Below, in pieces: positions 45,478-58,453 of a DNA stretch of 64,000 bases. The DNA comes from Rhipidocladum racemiflorum (taxonomy: Eukaryota; Streptophyta; Magnoliopsida; Poales; Poaceae): NCBI GenBank assembly GCA_036346355.1, contig CM070572.1, forward strand, positions 40,523,944-40,587,943, read 5' to 3'. The notes under the pieces were generated by a model, which had not been told where the DNA came from, searched no databases, and saw nothing but the letters and a program-made list of their open reading frames with translations. Each line of letters begins with the position of its first letter. Position 1 is the first letter of the stretch. Both the position numbers and the translations under genes were made by a program.

Positions 45478-46285
45478 TCGCCTCGGCACCGTGGCGAGGC
45501 GAGTCGCCTCCGGGGCACCTGGACGCGCGACGATTAGGCGACCAAAAATACTAGTAATAAAATTGCATTTGCAGCAATATCACATATATGTATATAACAT
45601 ATATACCTTGTAGGAATGCAAATAAATAGCACAACAAGACTACTACTACTACTTAGTAGTTGAGGAAAGGCATTCGGCACAGTCCGGTAATACTACTTAG
45701 TGACTCAATAGTCAATACTACACCTACTTATCCCATTCGACAGCAGTTCGGGCGTTCCATTCGGCAGCAGTTCGGGCGTTCGGCACTCAGCGTTAGCAGT
45801 GGAGAGGAGGAGCATCCCCCCCGAGCCGCTGATGCCGAGCAGAGGAGGAGCAACCGAGCAGGCGCAGCGGACGGGGAAGGGGATGCGGAGGAGGAGCAAC
45901 CGAGCAGGCGCAGCGGACGGGGAAGGGGATGCGGAGGAGGAGCGGGAGGCGGAGGATTACCGATGGTGGAAGCGCTGGGGCCGGTGCAGCTGGCGGCGGC
46001 GGCGGCCCGAAGCTAGGGTTTCTCCGCCTTGTTCGGTCTTCTCCACCTGTGAGTCGTTCGGTCGCTCCTCCCGCTTCCTCAAGTCAAACACGGTCTCGTG
46101 GACCTTTTAGTCTTCATCCGAAGACTAGTCACCCGCCCAGACACCCTGGCCGACGCCTAGGTGCCCACGCCGCGACGCCAGAGCGTCTAGGCGGCCGCCT
46201 GGCCGGATTCAGGCGAGACGACGAGGCAAGGCGAGTCCGGCCAGCTGCCTGGACACCTAGTTGGCGCCTAGGCGACGCCGTGATA
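45478..46285. mobile_element. GC-rich CTAGGCG element 3
   Basis: The left border has CGCCTCGGCACCGTGGCGAG and GGCGAGTCGCCTCC. The right border has GCCGACGCCTAGG, GTCTAGGCGGCCGCC and GGCGCCTAGGCGACGCC (to about 46283). Composition and border words match elements 1 and 2. Two internal tandem duplications (24 bp and 46 bp) are present. Confidence 0.45.
45734..45933. repeat. Short tandem duplications in element 3
   Basis: CATTCGRCAGCAGTTCGGGC-type units of 24 bp occur twice at 45734-45781. A 46-bp unit starting GAGGAGGAGCAACCGAGC occurs twice without mismatch at 45842-45887 and 45888-45933, followed by a partial third. Confidence 0.85.
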
Positions 46286-49200
46286 AGCATGCAACTGTGG
46301 TGTGGGTCGCAAAGGCAGATGCATATGAGCCCATAACAGATTGCAGCATTGATGCGTTTGTTCCAACACTGGGGCACATCATGGTGTTAAATGGTCCTGT
46401 TTTATCCCACTGACAATTTCAATGACATAAAGCTGAGCCATGTGATATCAGATTCTCCATCATCACATCCAGCCGTCACTAGAACCTTTCCAGCTTCTTG
46501 TGCAGCGCAATTGTAGTGGCTCAGTTACAAAGTCCAGCCCATCATATCCCGAGCCATCGGGTGAATGAAGCATGGCCCATGTTTTATCCGAGGCAGAGTT
46601 GAGCAAACGAGGCATTGCTTCGGCCGAACCTACAATGCGGAGCGAAGCAAGATAGCGGCAAAGGCAACGGAGGAACGCACCCTCGCAGTCCACAAAGACA
46701 CACCCGACAACACCATCAAATAAATCTGACACCCTGCAAAAAGAGAAGAAGAAAACGACAAGATCCTGTCGGGACCGGTCGGGAAGAGTAAAATGGGACG
46801 CGCACGAAGGGATGGTTCCCCCATGTTCCCCTCCTATAAAAAGAGAGGAAAGAGCCCACAAAAACACACACCCGTGTGGTCGTAACCACAACAGCAATGC
46901 TGCCACAGTGCCCTGTTGCCATTATCCTACCTTCTAGGGATTCCATTCAACTGTGGTCTCCACCCTATATTGCGGCCCGAGGATGAGCCCTCTATCCAGG
47001 AGGGGAGAAATTTGACAGTTCTGGACTTTGAAAGTTTAAAGTTGGAAAGAATTTGTTTCCATCAATGATCGATTAGGTTTTTATATATACAGTAACAAGT
47101 GTGGTTGATCCCGGCATCATATGCATTATACAGTAACAAGTTTGGTTTAATCCCTAGGCATTGTATTCATTATACAGTAACTTTGTGTTCTATACTTCTG
47201 TTATGGAATTAGACCCATTTATTAACTGGATTCATGGAGCCAATCTGGGCTGGGGTATTGAGTTAGTAGTTCTGCACTTCTGCTTCCTTCTGCATTTAAA
47301 CTTCATTTCGTATTGCTATTCAAATTAAAGGTTTCCATGAACTTTTAGTGAAAAGAATGTGCATAGATTTGTACTTCTGTTTTGCACTTTGTTGCTGCTT
47401 AAAGAAATGATCTTTGCCTTAATATTATGACTAAGAAATTTGTAGTAAATTACTTTTTAAAAGGTCAAATGGACCTTTCGCATACCTTCTTGTTTATAAA
47501 AATGGACCCACTGGTTGATGCCGTAGCCTTAAGCCTTTTATGTGTGGGTGTCTCACTAATGGTAAACAAACAAATCTGTAGCTGCTTATCCACAATGAAT
47601 CAATGATCCTTCGCTAAACTTCGTACCGGTACGTGATACTTACCAGATATGGTATCGGGAAGGATCTATGAATTTCAGTTTTAAAATAAATAAAAATAAT
47701 CCCGATACTTTACCGATACTCTGTGATACTCCAGGCCCAAAACATCTCATATTTAAGCCCAACAACAGCCCAGTTCAACTCACAACCCTAATGTTTTCCC
47801 AACCAAATCCCTGCCCTCCCGAGCTCTCACTTGCACGCACACACGCACCGCGCAGCCACCGCCCATTGTCCCTTCTCCCCTGCTCTTGCCGCTGCCGCCC
47901 TTCCCCCTGCTCTCGGTGGTGCCCTGCCCTTGCTGTTGCTGCCTCCCCTCCCTTCTCCGCCTTCCCCCTCTAAATTTAGACTCATTGTCTCTATCTCTTG
48001 TAATTCTTTACATTTTCTCATTTTTAAATACATATATGTTCACCGTATCGCCATATCCTTGTTTTTGGGAAATTGTGTATCGCAGTACTGCTATTCTATA
48101 TTGGTGATACATAACTTATCCCTTCTCAATGTAGAATCAGACATGCTGCACACTTGCCAGTCACATTGGGTAGGATTAAAAATGCAGTATTACAATAAGA
48201 TGTGTTTTTGCAGAACACGTTTATCATGAAGATGACTTTTATATTTATGCTCACCTAAGTGTAATTGTCTTTCATGTAGACGATCTCGTCAGTTCTTACA
48301 TAGTGTTCTAAAAAAAAGGTTGGACAAGTATTGTCATCTTAAACAATTCAATGACTTGACTATCTTCTCTAGGAAAGTCAAGCCTATGCCAACGTGGTCT
48401 GTCATAAAAATACTTCCATATCTCAATAAGTAATATCTAAAATGATGCTATGGTAGATAGTGGAGATAGAATTTTGAGGCCTTCAATAGAAGATTCATCA
48501 AGAACCCAGGATTAATTATCCAAGAGGATTTTGTAAGCTTAATCATCACTACTAGGTGCATATTTCTAGGTTGTCTCCTGTAAAGTTGCAGCTCATCACT
48601 AGCAAATTATAGTGTTAATGTGTTATCCAACCTGCAACTCTATGGAGGGTTGTGTCAAGATTACAGAATCCGTGCTTGTAGAATATATTGGCCTTTGAAG
48701 ATCTTTTTTTTGATAGTTATACCTGGGTTCTTGTGAGTTGAGTCCTATTTTCAGCATTGGTGTTCTTCATGATTTGTTGCCATGAATTATTTTGAGCACA
48801 AATCTTGGTTTGATCAGTAATCTTCCCTTGGAAATAGGCTTGGTCTCCTGGGTAAAAATAGCAATTACAAATTTAATACCTTTGTAATCTCATCGTTTCC
48901 TCCTGCATATGCTCCTGCATATGAAGATTAATGAGTTCATCTTTGTTATAAATCTTGGTATGCTTAGATGAGTCAGTTGCTTGAGTAATTGGTGGTGAGC
49001 ACTTTGGTTGGCTTCTCTTCTTGTCACTGTTGGAGATGATGACACTACAATTCCGTGGAGCCTTAGGTTTTAGTCCTCTTTAAACTTAGTTCTCTTCTTT
49101 CCTACAAGGAGCATTGCCATGATGGATCGTTTCTCAGTCTCAGCATCCTTTTGATATAAACCCTAGTTTTGCTGGCACTTTTAAATGTCTTTCCCAGAAG

Positions 49201-49584
49201 TGTGAAACTGTGAGAGAATTGATGTGTTTAGGGATAGAAACCATATATAATGTTTAGTGTCTCCAGAGGATGATCGAAGTAAACAAGAAGTCTTTTGGAT
49301 GGAATCAGAGTAAATTCTGAGTGGAACAACCTTGGTCATGTGGAGTTTCTTGTACAGCTGCCAGTGCACACAGTTGGTCTTACAGTCAGTTAATCTTCAT
49401 TTTTTGCGGCTATTTAAAAGTAAACATTTCCAAGGAAGTGCTTTTGTCCACTATGAGCTGTTGAACGCCCACCTAACTAGCTGCCTGCACTTGCTTTATT
49501 GGACTCGTAGTTCTGCAAATGGCTCTGCTATTTTCTTGAGTTGATTTCAATTGTAATCATGATTACCTTTTCCTGATTTGCAGG
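46286..49584. other. AT-rich non-coding stretch, no gene recognised
   Basis: No domain-bearing frame is present. A 147-codon minus-strand frame (46463-46906) matches nothing I recognise. CCTATAAAAAGAG (about 46834-46846) looks TATA-like but no gene follows it. Around 47640-47665 and 48037-48056 a weak inverted pair (ATATGGTATCGG and CCGTATCGCCATAT) may mark a small degraded TIR element. The rest is featureless. Confidence 0.4.
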
Positions 49585-50734
49585 TTATGAACTTCGTCCA
49601 ATTGACAATATCTGTCTAATTGTATTTGGCATGAGAATGCCTAAGTAAGATTGTACATGTTTGTCTCCTCACTTAGGAATATCCTCTAAGTAGCTGCTGC
49701 CGTGCTATTCGAAGAAAGGATTCTATAAAGGCTTTCTGAAACATAAGTTCAGTTCTGCTGCTTCTATGTATTATGGTTGTAGGTTAGCCTTGTACACTAG
49801 TCCATTTTCCTTTTGTTTGGCTGGAAGCAGATTGCCATTGTATTCTACATAACTGTGTCTGGAAGTGGAGTGCCGTTGTATTTCGCGCACCCAAGGCAAG
49901 GTAACTAGGCTCTGGAGTACCGTCTAATAAGACTGGAATGCTGACGCTTCTTTTTGTACTGTTTGTTTCTAGGAGCTTTTTGGTTCTGTAGCCTGTACAT
50001 TGGACGCAGCTCGAGCATTATGTCTAGCTGTGTTGATTGCTAAGTAGGTAGGTGATTGCTGTCTGCATTGACAAGCCATATAATCTCATTTACTCCACAG
50101 TTGGCAACTTATCTGAAATACCAGGTGATGTTCTGACTATTACCGTCTGGCGTCGTGTGGTTTTGTCTACGGTGCTGTAAAATTTCAAGTAATTATGGAT
50201 TCGGATTAAGTTTCTTGACACCCGTGAGCTTATCATAATGGCCTGCCACTAATGGTCTAGTCTATGATTTACATAGAGAAATGATTGTGCTGTGCAAGAG
50301 ATGCTTCAGCTTTTTGTGTGGGGAGCCTCCCTTCTCATCGTGGTTCGTTCACTTCGTTGGTACACTTGGTTTTATCCCTGTCAGAATTAGTTAAAGCTGC
50401 TGCACCTGATTTTTCTTTCGTCCAGATGCTTGCTGCGGCCAGCTCTTTGGAAGCTTGATCTGTTGGTGTAACGAACCATTCTAAGCTCTGCAAACTTGCA
50501 GTCAATTGAAGATGCATCGTACGTGTGGTGTCTTTGTAGGAGTGCCAAAAGCCCATTGTACTGAGATGGTGCAATGGGCCAAAGAAAAAAAAAAACAGAC
50601 GCTAGTATAACTCTCCTTCAGGTCCAACGCGGCTCTTCTTATTCATGATTCCTCTCCCTTTGTGCTCAAAACGACGATAGCCGAGCTGGTAGCGAGCCAG
50701 CTACTGGTGGTTAGGATTTGAATATGCAAATCTA
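49585..50734 (+). other. Possible distal 3' UTR of the bromodomain gene, then intergenic
   Basis: After the acceptor-like TTTGCAG (49578-49584) the sequence is moderately AT-rich with no long frame. It resembles an untranslated exon rather than a transposon. I see no unambiguous polyadenylation site. By 50735 the R1 repeat has begun. Confidence 0.3.
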
Positions 50735-52608
50735 GATTTTCTTTATATATTGCATTAGTTTTAAGGTTACATTAATACACACAGTGGTAACATAGATAGA
50801 ATATCATTTTTATACACAACGGAATAGGAATAACAAACTATATTTAATAAACAAATAGGTGTTATGATTTTATGGTCAAATTTACACTTATTATACCATG
50901 CAGGGCTTTAGCACTAAATAAATAACTTGTAGTGGAAAAGATAAATAAAGTTCAAAGTGACCCATCGACTTGTCACAAGCAATCGGCTAGGGCTCAAATC
51001 CAGTACTCGGCCTCTTCGCGATACTCCTCCAAAGCAGATGTTGTCTCCTCTTCACCAATTGAGTGTCGTTTATTGTAAGGGTGAGCATACGAAGTAAACA
51101 AATTGTGCATAGAATGTAAGTTTAATATAACTACATACAAGGCTAATTACAAAGAATAGCTTAATTGGTTCTTTTGCTTTGACGCAACGTTTGCAACTTT
51201 AACACAGTGAATGGATTGAAAGTATAAATAAATAAAAATAACCATAAAGAATAACATTTGAGATCTCACAATAAGGGCACACGGCCTAGACCAATTCCTG
51301 GCACACAACCGTCATCCCAGTTTTGTTTTATAAAATCTAACCCTTATGTGAAATTCTCAAGTATTATCTATAACCAGGGATAGACTATTCGAATAGTTTT
51401 ATTAACACTGTAGAGATTATACACTTTACCCACAAGATATGACTAGTCTTATAATATCTGCCATAACAGAAATATGTCAACCTAATGTCACATAGACCCA
51501 CCAACACACAACTTCTTGCCACTTACCCCGATTTAAATTATTTATCACCCTGTTGATTATAGTGCAACACATACCATCAACAACAGATCCACATGTGACA
51601 ACACATGACACACCTTTTTCACAAAGATATTCTATAGATACTTAGTCATATTTGCATTTGCACTTTTAATATTATATCAATAACTCGTTGTATGGCTAAG
51701 CACACTAAACATGTCTAAACCAACCCACGTTGATTATATATTTATGACCAACTAATAGTTTACCAACCTAGGGTGACAAATGATCATGACATACAAATAA
51801 CAAGTCAGGTATAATTCAAATAGGTTGCACAACTAATCCCAAATAATCAAACAGTTGATAATTTCAGCTAGCATGCAATAATTTGAAATAAAATAACTTT
51901 TATAAAATTGGGCTCAACATGATCAAAGCACAACTTGCCTTGGAATAGGTCCGAGTCTTGAGCAAATTCTTCTCCTTTGAACACTATCGGCACCTCAACG
52001 TTTAAGCAAAACAAGCGATAAAAATACCAAATAAAGGAAAAACAAAACTTCAAAAATCAAAATAAATGTTCTGGAATGTAGAGCGCAATTTTATATAAAT
52101 TTAGAAACTTGAACGCACTGAATCGAAGTTCGTACGAAGGAAAACGTGCTCCTGGAGAATTTATCGAACAAGAAAATCTTAGAAAAAGAGAGAGAAAATG
52201 GAATATTTTAAGAATATTCTTCTCTCTGAGATTGACACATGGGATCAGGGAGTATTTTAGGAATCTTTTTATTTTTAGAATTTCAAAAAATACCCAGGAG
52301 ACTGCCATTTGGGCTCCACATGTCACATAGACTTGGTCCACAGTAGACCAAGTCCACCGGTCTAGGGTTAAGTCTGTGGATGTGGCATACATGTGGTAGA
52401 CACATGGCATGACCTAGCGCCTGGCGGCTTTAACTGGTGACAACTTTGCTGCTAACATGGCGACACGCGGTGGCAGCTGGCTCGACGTGTCTACCACGTC
52501 AACGGCGGCGCCGGAACCCTAGGGTCGACGGCGGATGGTGGCGAACGGCGGCTTGACAGACGACAGAGATCTAGGCGACCCTGAAAAGGACATCGGGAAA
52601 AGGGAATG
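50735..52608 (-). repeat. R1 repeat copy interrupted by element D (left part)
   Basis: It begins with ATTAATACACACAGTGG-type words like the other R1 borders and contains the shared block at 51375-51440. Its 52075-52200 part (GTAGAGCGCAATTTTA, GAAGTTCGTACGAAGG) aligns with 38145-38215 of the other copy. Element D interrupts it at 52608, and the rest is expected at 63320-63737. Confidence 0.55.
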
Positions 52609-53232
52609 TGTTTGCACCAAAATTCGGTATATAGTAAAATCAATTTGAATCGGATAGAAGCATTCACATGGAAAGAGATCGGTGAACGAATCGGAAGGAG
52701 AATCCGTTTCTAACAAAGGAAGGAGATCAGATCGGAGGTCGATACGGATAAACATACCGTGTCCATATACGACTCGGATCGGCCGGATGTATTATAAAGG
52801 GTGGTAGACGTCGAGCGGTAAAAGGAATCAATCAATCCAACACAACATCTACTTTTTGCAGTTTTTACATTGTTTAGGGTTCACAAACACTTTTCTGTAA
52901 GTCGACGGAACCAACAAAGTTGCGCATCGCCGATTGTTGGTTTTTAGCCGATTTCGTCCAGGTTCGATCTGCTTTGTTTTGCTGCGCATCGCCTTCTCAA
53001 AGCCGATTTCACCTTGTATCCGGATTAATCGTAACTGGTTGATCTAGTTATCCCCTAATCGGTTTTCAGCCGACTAGCGAGAAGCCGATAAACATTGCTC
53101 TATCGGTTTTCATTAATTTACAAATTCTACCTTGTCAATTTCAGGTCAAATTGACTGGCACGCTCTACAAACCCGGTGTTTGTCTTGTGTGTTCGAGGCT
53201 AAAGACCCTACCTCACGTTTTTAGCGCGAACA
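52609..53232 (+). repeat. Element D 5' LTR
   Basis: 624 bp, TG..CA ends. TATAAA (52793-52798) is a likely TATA box, giving a short R-U5 region. It contains several GCCGAT/ATCGG words. Paired with 62690-63314. Confidence 0.93.
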
Positions 53233-53237
53233 TATTT

Positions 53238-53256
53238 TGGCACGCCCAGTGGGACC
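53238..53256 (+). other. Element D primer-binding-like site
   Basis: TGGCACGCCCAGTGGGACC begins five bases after the LTR, in the right place and style for the primer site of Tat and related plant elements. The priming tRNA is not identified. Confidence 0.6.
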
Positions 53257-53268
53257 AAGAAAATCAAA

Positions 53269-56257
53269 ATGTCATCAACCGATAAGCCTGCGGTCACCAC
53301 CGATATCAATGCAGATGCTATAATCGCGCCTCAAATGGTCGATTTGACCCCCCGAGCAGCGGAAAGAAATCGAAGACCGAAAGGCGGCTTTGGAAGAAAT
53401 AATGCTACAGTGTTTCCAGAAAACACGCCGTGGCGTTACTCAAAAGACCGCACTCCCAAGCATCAATCCTATCGGAGATTCATCATCTGAACCGGTAAGC
53501 CGATACGCACCCGCTCAAGCCGATTTATCGAATATGATTGAGCAATCTGTTCATCACGCACTAATTAATCAGTCATCGGCTCTAGTATCTACGTTGAAGC
53601 CAATGATAGAAAATAGTGTGAAAACAATTGCTCAGGAATTGGCTATGTCTGGGAGCCTACTAGACCCGCCACAAACCATCCCTACGTACCCGGTATACTC
53701 CATAACACCTAACACCAATACAGTAAACGTGTCGGCTCAAACACCTATCACGATGCCGACTCAACCTACTGTTTTGAAACCTAGTACGCAGAAAGGTGGA
53801 TTTACGCACTACCATGGGTACACGGATGGGGCTAAAATAAACACACCAAACCCATCGAACGGACCCTCCGGCAACATCGGTTTATCGGCTTATCAGCCGA
53901 TTGAAACAGATCAGGTTCCACAATCACGGGGAGCCGCAACTATGAAACAAGCGTCACATAGGGTAGTGCCGTACGTTGAACCTCTCGCACCTGTACCCGA
54001 TACGTTGGTTTTTAATCATGAGTATGATCAAGTACCAAGACCCCCTGTGGCACGATTTGGACAAAGACCCGAGTTTGCACTCGGGGGGCAGGGTGTGAAC
54101 AACGAAAATTGGCAATGTCCGGTTGCACCACAAGCCGACAATGTCAATTGGGCAGGACAAATTGCTAATGTTTTGAGAGAATAGTTCGGTTTACAGCCCA
54201 GAGGAAGGGTAATCGGCTACAAGAAGCCGTATCCCGATTACATAGATCGTATGCCTTACCCACACAACTTCAGGATACCAGACTTCGCTAAATTTTCGGG
54301 TGATGATTTCGTTACTACCATTGAGCACATTGGACGGTTTATGGCTCAGTGTGGGGAAGCTGCGCAATCCGATGGACTAAAAATTAGGCTATTTCCTTTA
54401 TCATTGTCTGGTGCGACATTTACCTGGTTTACCAATCTACCTCCAAATTCAGTCCATATGTGGAACGATTTCGAAAGCCGATTTCATGAATACTTCTTTT
54501 CGAGGACTATGGAGCTTAGGATTTCTGATCTCAGTTCAGTCCGACAGAAGTACGGCGAATCGGTTTCCGACTATATCAGAAGATTTAGAGGCATACGAAA
54601 TAGATGCTTCAGTGTAACATTACCCGATGATCAGTTGGCCGACCTAGCATTTGAAGGGTTAATCCCGCCATTAAAAGAAAAACTGTCTGGCCAGGAGTTC
54701 CCCGATTTAGGCCATTTACTCCATCGCGTGTCGGCACATGAAAGCCGATATGCAGAGAGCAAAGGGTTTAAAGATAGATTTAGATCAAACGGTAATGAAA
54801 AGGCCAAAGTAAACATGGTAGAATATAATTCGAGCGACACCTCTGAAGACGAAGAGGCAGAAATAAACACAGCAGAGTGGACCAAGGGTTCCAAAAGGCC
54901 ACTCGTGTGCTCTCTACTCAAGCCGACAAAAAATAAGGCAGAAGTCAAGTATTCATATGATGTGTCAAAGTGTGACAAGATATTTGATTTATTATTGCAA
55001 GAAAAACTCATAAGGTTGCCAGAAGGACACGTCATCCCATCGGCCGAAGAAATTAAAAAGCGAAGGTACTGTAAATGGCACCATTTGTTTTCACATAACA
55101 CTAACGATTGCAATATTTTTCGACAACAGATTCAATCGGCCATCACCGATGGAAGATTAAAGTTTGCAGAAGAATCGGCTATGCAGATAGATATGAATCG
55201 TTTTCAAGTCAACATGGTTCAATGCTCACGGAAAGGAAAGGGACCTGCAGAAGATAACAAGCCGACTAAAAGAGTTGAGGCACGGTCAAAAGGAGACGAA
55301 ACAGTGCAAATCACTATCGGCTCTATACAAATAGAAGCCGATAGAAACGGACAGAACTCGAGAACAGTGAAACCAAAGGGAGACTTGGAGGTCGAAAAAT
55401 GGTATAGGGCTGAAAGGGCCCCAAGAAAAGTTAACTTCAAACCAAAGTCGACTTTCTCGCAACTCCTGGGGAAGTATGAAAGGATAAGTCGAAAACACGA
55501 CACCCGACAATCCCAAAGTTTTCATCGGTCGAATCAAAAGACAGACGAATATTGGCGGTCAGATATGCCACATCGGTCAACTACTGAAGAAGAGAAACAC
55601 TGGCAATGTCCCTTTTGGCAATTTTGCTGGGAGAAGGGGATGATCTTACCAACAGTCATGTCTTGTCCTATGCAACACTCGTCTGTGTATCGGCCAAACC
55701 AATCGGTAAAAGACAGGTTGTCTAGACCGATACACGATCATCTAGAAATGAGAAGCAGGAGGCCGATCCATGAAAGATTGTCGACGTCAGAGCAAGGCGA
55801 GTCCTCCCGAACTCAAGAAATATCGGCTTCGCATAACGCGACCAGAATGGAATCTGACAGCGAAATGGGTAACTTAGCTGGGAAAATCAGAAAGCCGATA
55901 GAACCTAAACCCAGGTGGTGTCCCTCAGGTCTTAGCAAATCACAGCGCAGGCGGCTTCAACGACTAAAGACACAAGAAGAAAGGGAAGACGAGAAAGAAA
56001 GAGATAGGGATCGGGTATTCAATAAACTAAGGCCTATACCGGTTTCAAAAAGGGAATGGGGAAAGAAGGAACAGACCGATAGTGACTCGGATCAATCGGT
56101 CGAATCCGGGTCCCCAATGATTCGAGATGATACACCACCAATGGATATAAACATGGTATTCGCTCTACCTGCTGAGTTCAAAACCGAGGAATCGGCTGAA
56201 GAAGTGTTCGCCCAACTATGCCTCGGTGCACCAGATGCTGTGTTTGAAAAACCATAA
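53269..56257 (+). pseudogene. Element D gag
   Basis: A likely start at ATG 53269 (MSSTDKPAV) shifts frame near 53360 into the frame that runs on to 56257. An in-frame TAG lies at 54182-54184. The capsid-like retrotransposon gag domain spans about 54300-54760, with LSLSGATFTWFTNLPP, YFFSRTMELRISDL, YGESVSDYIRRFRGIRNRC and FPDLGHLLHRV. The downstream half is charged and includes a CKWHHLFSHNTNDCNIFR zinc-knuckle-like C-x-x-H pattern near 55072-55125. Gag would assemble virus-like particles. The TAA at 56255-56257 falls where related elements read on to protease. Confidence 0.82.
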
Positions 56258-56843
56258 GACATGCATCGGCATCTAAAACCATTATACCTAAAAGGGGATA
56301 TTAATGGCCGACCGATATCTCGAATGTTGGTCGATGGGGGCAACAGTTAATCTGATGCCGTTAAGTACTTTCAAAAAGTTGGGTGAAGCCGATGAAGACT
56401 TGATCAAAACGAATATGGTGTTAAATGACTTCACGGGAGATCCTACTGAAGCTAAAGGCGTGATGATGTCGGAATTAACAGTCGGCAGTAAAACTTTGCC
56501 GACTGCATTTTTCGTGATAGAAGCCAAAGGCAATTACAGTGTGCTCCTTGGGCGGGACTGGATCCACGCTAATTGTTGCATACCATCAACCATGCATTAG
56601 AAGTTGGTACAATGGAACGATGATGTGGTTGAAGTTGTACCGGCCGATACATCGGCTCATATCGCCATGGCCAGCCCCGATACCAATTGGCCATATGAAG
56701 AAGCCGAATGTATATCAGGAAAAGTCCTGGACGATTGCGATTTTATCTGCATCGAGAGGTCAGGATTCAAGCCGATCAGCGTCAAACCTAATACGTTTGA
56801 TCGGACAAACGAAGTGGTGAGAAGATGGAGTCCAAAACAATAG
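56258..56843 (+). pseudogene. Element D protease region
   Basis: The retropepsin site is of the Tat DGG type. The bases for LVDGG (about 56328-56342) lie in one frame, and the following TVNLMPLSTFKKLGEAD continues in another, because one G appears missing from a G run at the active site. LGRDWIHANCCIPSTMH ends at TAG 56598-56600 (CAG-to-TAG compatible), and KLVQWNDDVVEV continues in frame to 56843. Protease activity is unlikely as read. Confidence 0.78.
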
Positions 56844-58453
56844 CAAGACTACAAGAAAGGGTGAGAAGCTATCGGCAAGAAGAATACGAGGAAGCTGTCG
56901 AGGACTTTGAAGAAGAAAGAAAAAGGTTAGGATTCACCTCTGCCAATTTGCTTGAAGAAGTCAACCTTGGAGAAGACAACAGTAAAAGACCAACATTTGT
57001 AAGTGCTAAATTAGAACCCAATTATAAAGCAAAGTTGGTCGAAATACTCAAAAAATATAGAGATTGCTTTGCATGGGAGTATTATGAGATGCCAGGTTTA
57101 AGCCGACAGTTAGTTGAACATCGGCTACCCATAAAACCTGGGTATCGGCCATTCAAACATTATCCTAGACGATTTAATCCTACGTTGTATGATGCTATAA
57201 AAGAAGAGGTCGGACGATTACTAGAGGCCAAGTTCATCCGACCCTGCCGATATGCTGAGTGGTTTCAAATATCGTCCCTGTAAGAAAGAAAAACGGCAAA
57301 CTTAGGGTATGTGTCGATTTTAGGGATTTAAATAAGGCCACACCTAAAGATGAATACCCGATGCCCATAGCCGATATGCTTATCGATGCTGCATCTGGAA
57401 ACAAAATCATTAGCTTTTTTGGATGGAAATGTCGGATATAATCAAATATTCATGGCAGAAGCCGATATACCCAAAATAGCCTTCAGGTGCCCAGGAGCCT
57501 TAGGGCTATATGAATGGACGGTTATGACGTTCGGTTTAAAAAATGCCGGTGCCACCTATCAGCGTGCTATGAACCATATTTTCCATAATTTAATCGGCAA
57601 TACCGTGGAAATATACATTGACGATGTAGTAGTAAAATCCAAAGAAGATTGGCAACATTTAGCCGATTTGGAGAAGATGTTCGAGAGCAGAAGGGCACAT
57701 GGATTAAAAATGAACCCGCTCAAATGCGCTTTTGGAGTATCGGCTGGACAATTCCTTGGGTTTACAGTACATGAAAGAGGGATTGAAGTAAACCAAGCCA
57801 AAGTAAAAGCTATAGCCGATACTAGGCCGCCGACAAACAAAAAGGAGTTACAAGTATTGATAGGGAAAATCAATTACTTGCGACGTTTCATTTCAAACTT
57901 GTCAGGGCGGATTCGGGCCTTCACACCACTACTGAAAATTAAAGACGATCAAGAGTTCACATGGGGAGTCGATCAACAGAAGGCCTTCGACGACATAAAA
58001 GGTTATCTGATAAATCCGCCAGTATTGGCCGCACCAAAGCATGGTATACCTTTTAAACTATATATATCGGCTGAAGGAGATACAGTAGGGGCGGTCCTAA
58101 CACAGGAAGCCGATAGGAAGGAACGAGCTATATTCTATTTAAGCCGACGTCTCTTAGATGCAGAAACCAGGTATCCCCTAGTAGAAAAATTGTGCTTATC
58201 TTTGTATTTTGCTTGCACTAAATTAAGACACTATATTTTGGCATCAAAATGCGTTATAGTCTGCAAAACCGACATAATCAAGTACATACTATCTGCACCA
58301 ATTTTGCGAGGTCGGCTTGGTAAATGGGCGTACGCCTTAACTGAGTTTGATTTAACCTACGAATCGGCTAAATCTGTAAAAGGACAAGCTGTGGCCGATT
58401 TTATTGCAGGAAGTGAAACGTTAATAAGAACGGCCGATGTGACTCATTGGTAG
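56825..58453 (+). pseudogene. Element D reverse transcriptase
   Basis: An N-terminal linker (FAWEYYEMPGLSRQLVEHRL) is followed by RT fingers (RPFKHYPRRFNP; EAKFIRPCRYAEW), a shift near 57260-57280, VRKKNGKLRVCVDFRDLNKA, another shift near 57415, then YNQIFMAEAD, MTFGLKNAGATYQRAM and the catalytic IYIDDVVVKS (about 57607-57640). Thumb, connection and early RNase H-like sequence follow to TAG 58451-58453. The catalytic Asp pair is intact. The two shifts and the stop prevent a full product. Confidence 0.84.

Larger units (their letters stand above)
43190..49584 (+). other. Possible 3' UTR intron of the bromodomain gene
   Basis: Seven bases after the stop, ATAG/GTAGGTTT (43193-43200) is a good donor. 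A strong acceptor TTTCCTGATTTGCAG/GT lies at about 49570-49584. If both are used, a roughly 6.4-kb 3' UTR intron would contain all the TIR elements listed here. The alternative is that transcription ends within a few hundred bases of the stop. Only RNA data can decide. Confidence 0.3.

Noticed and set aside
43713..46285. Repeated CCTAGGCG words as a CRISPR-like or satellite array
   Set aside because: Spacing is irregular, there are no constant-length spacers, and the words are confined to element borders. The genome is eukaryotic.
46463..46906. 147-codon minus-strand frame
   Set aside because: No recognised motif, no supporting splice sites, overlapping frames of similar length. Noted only as unrecognised.
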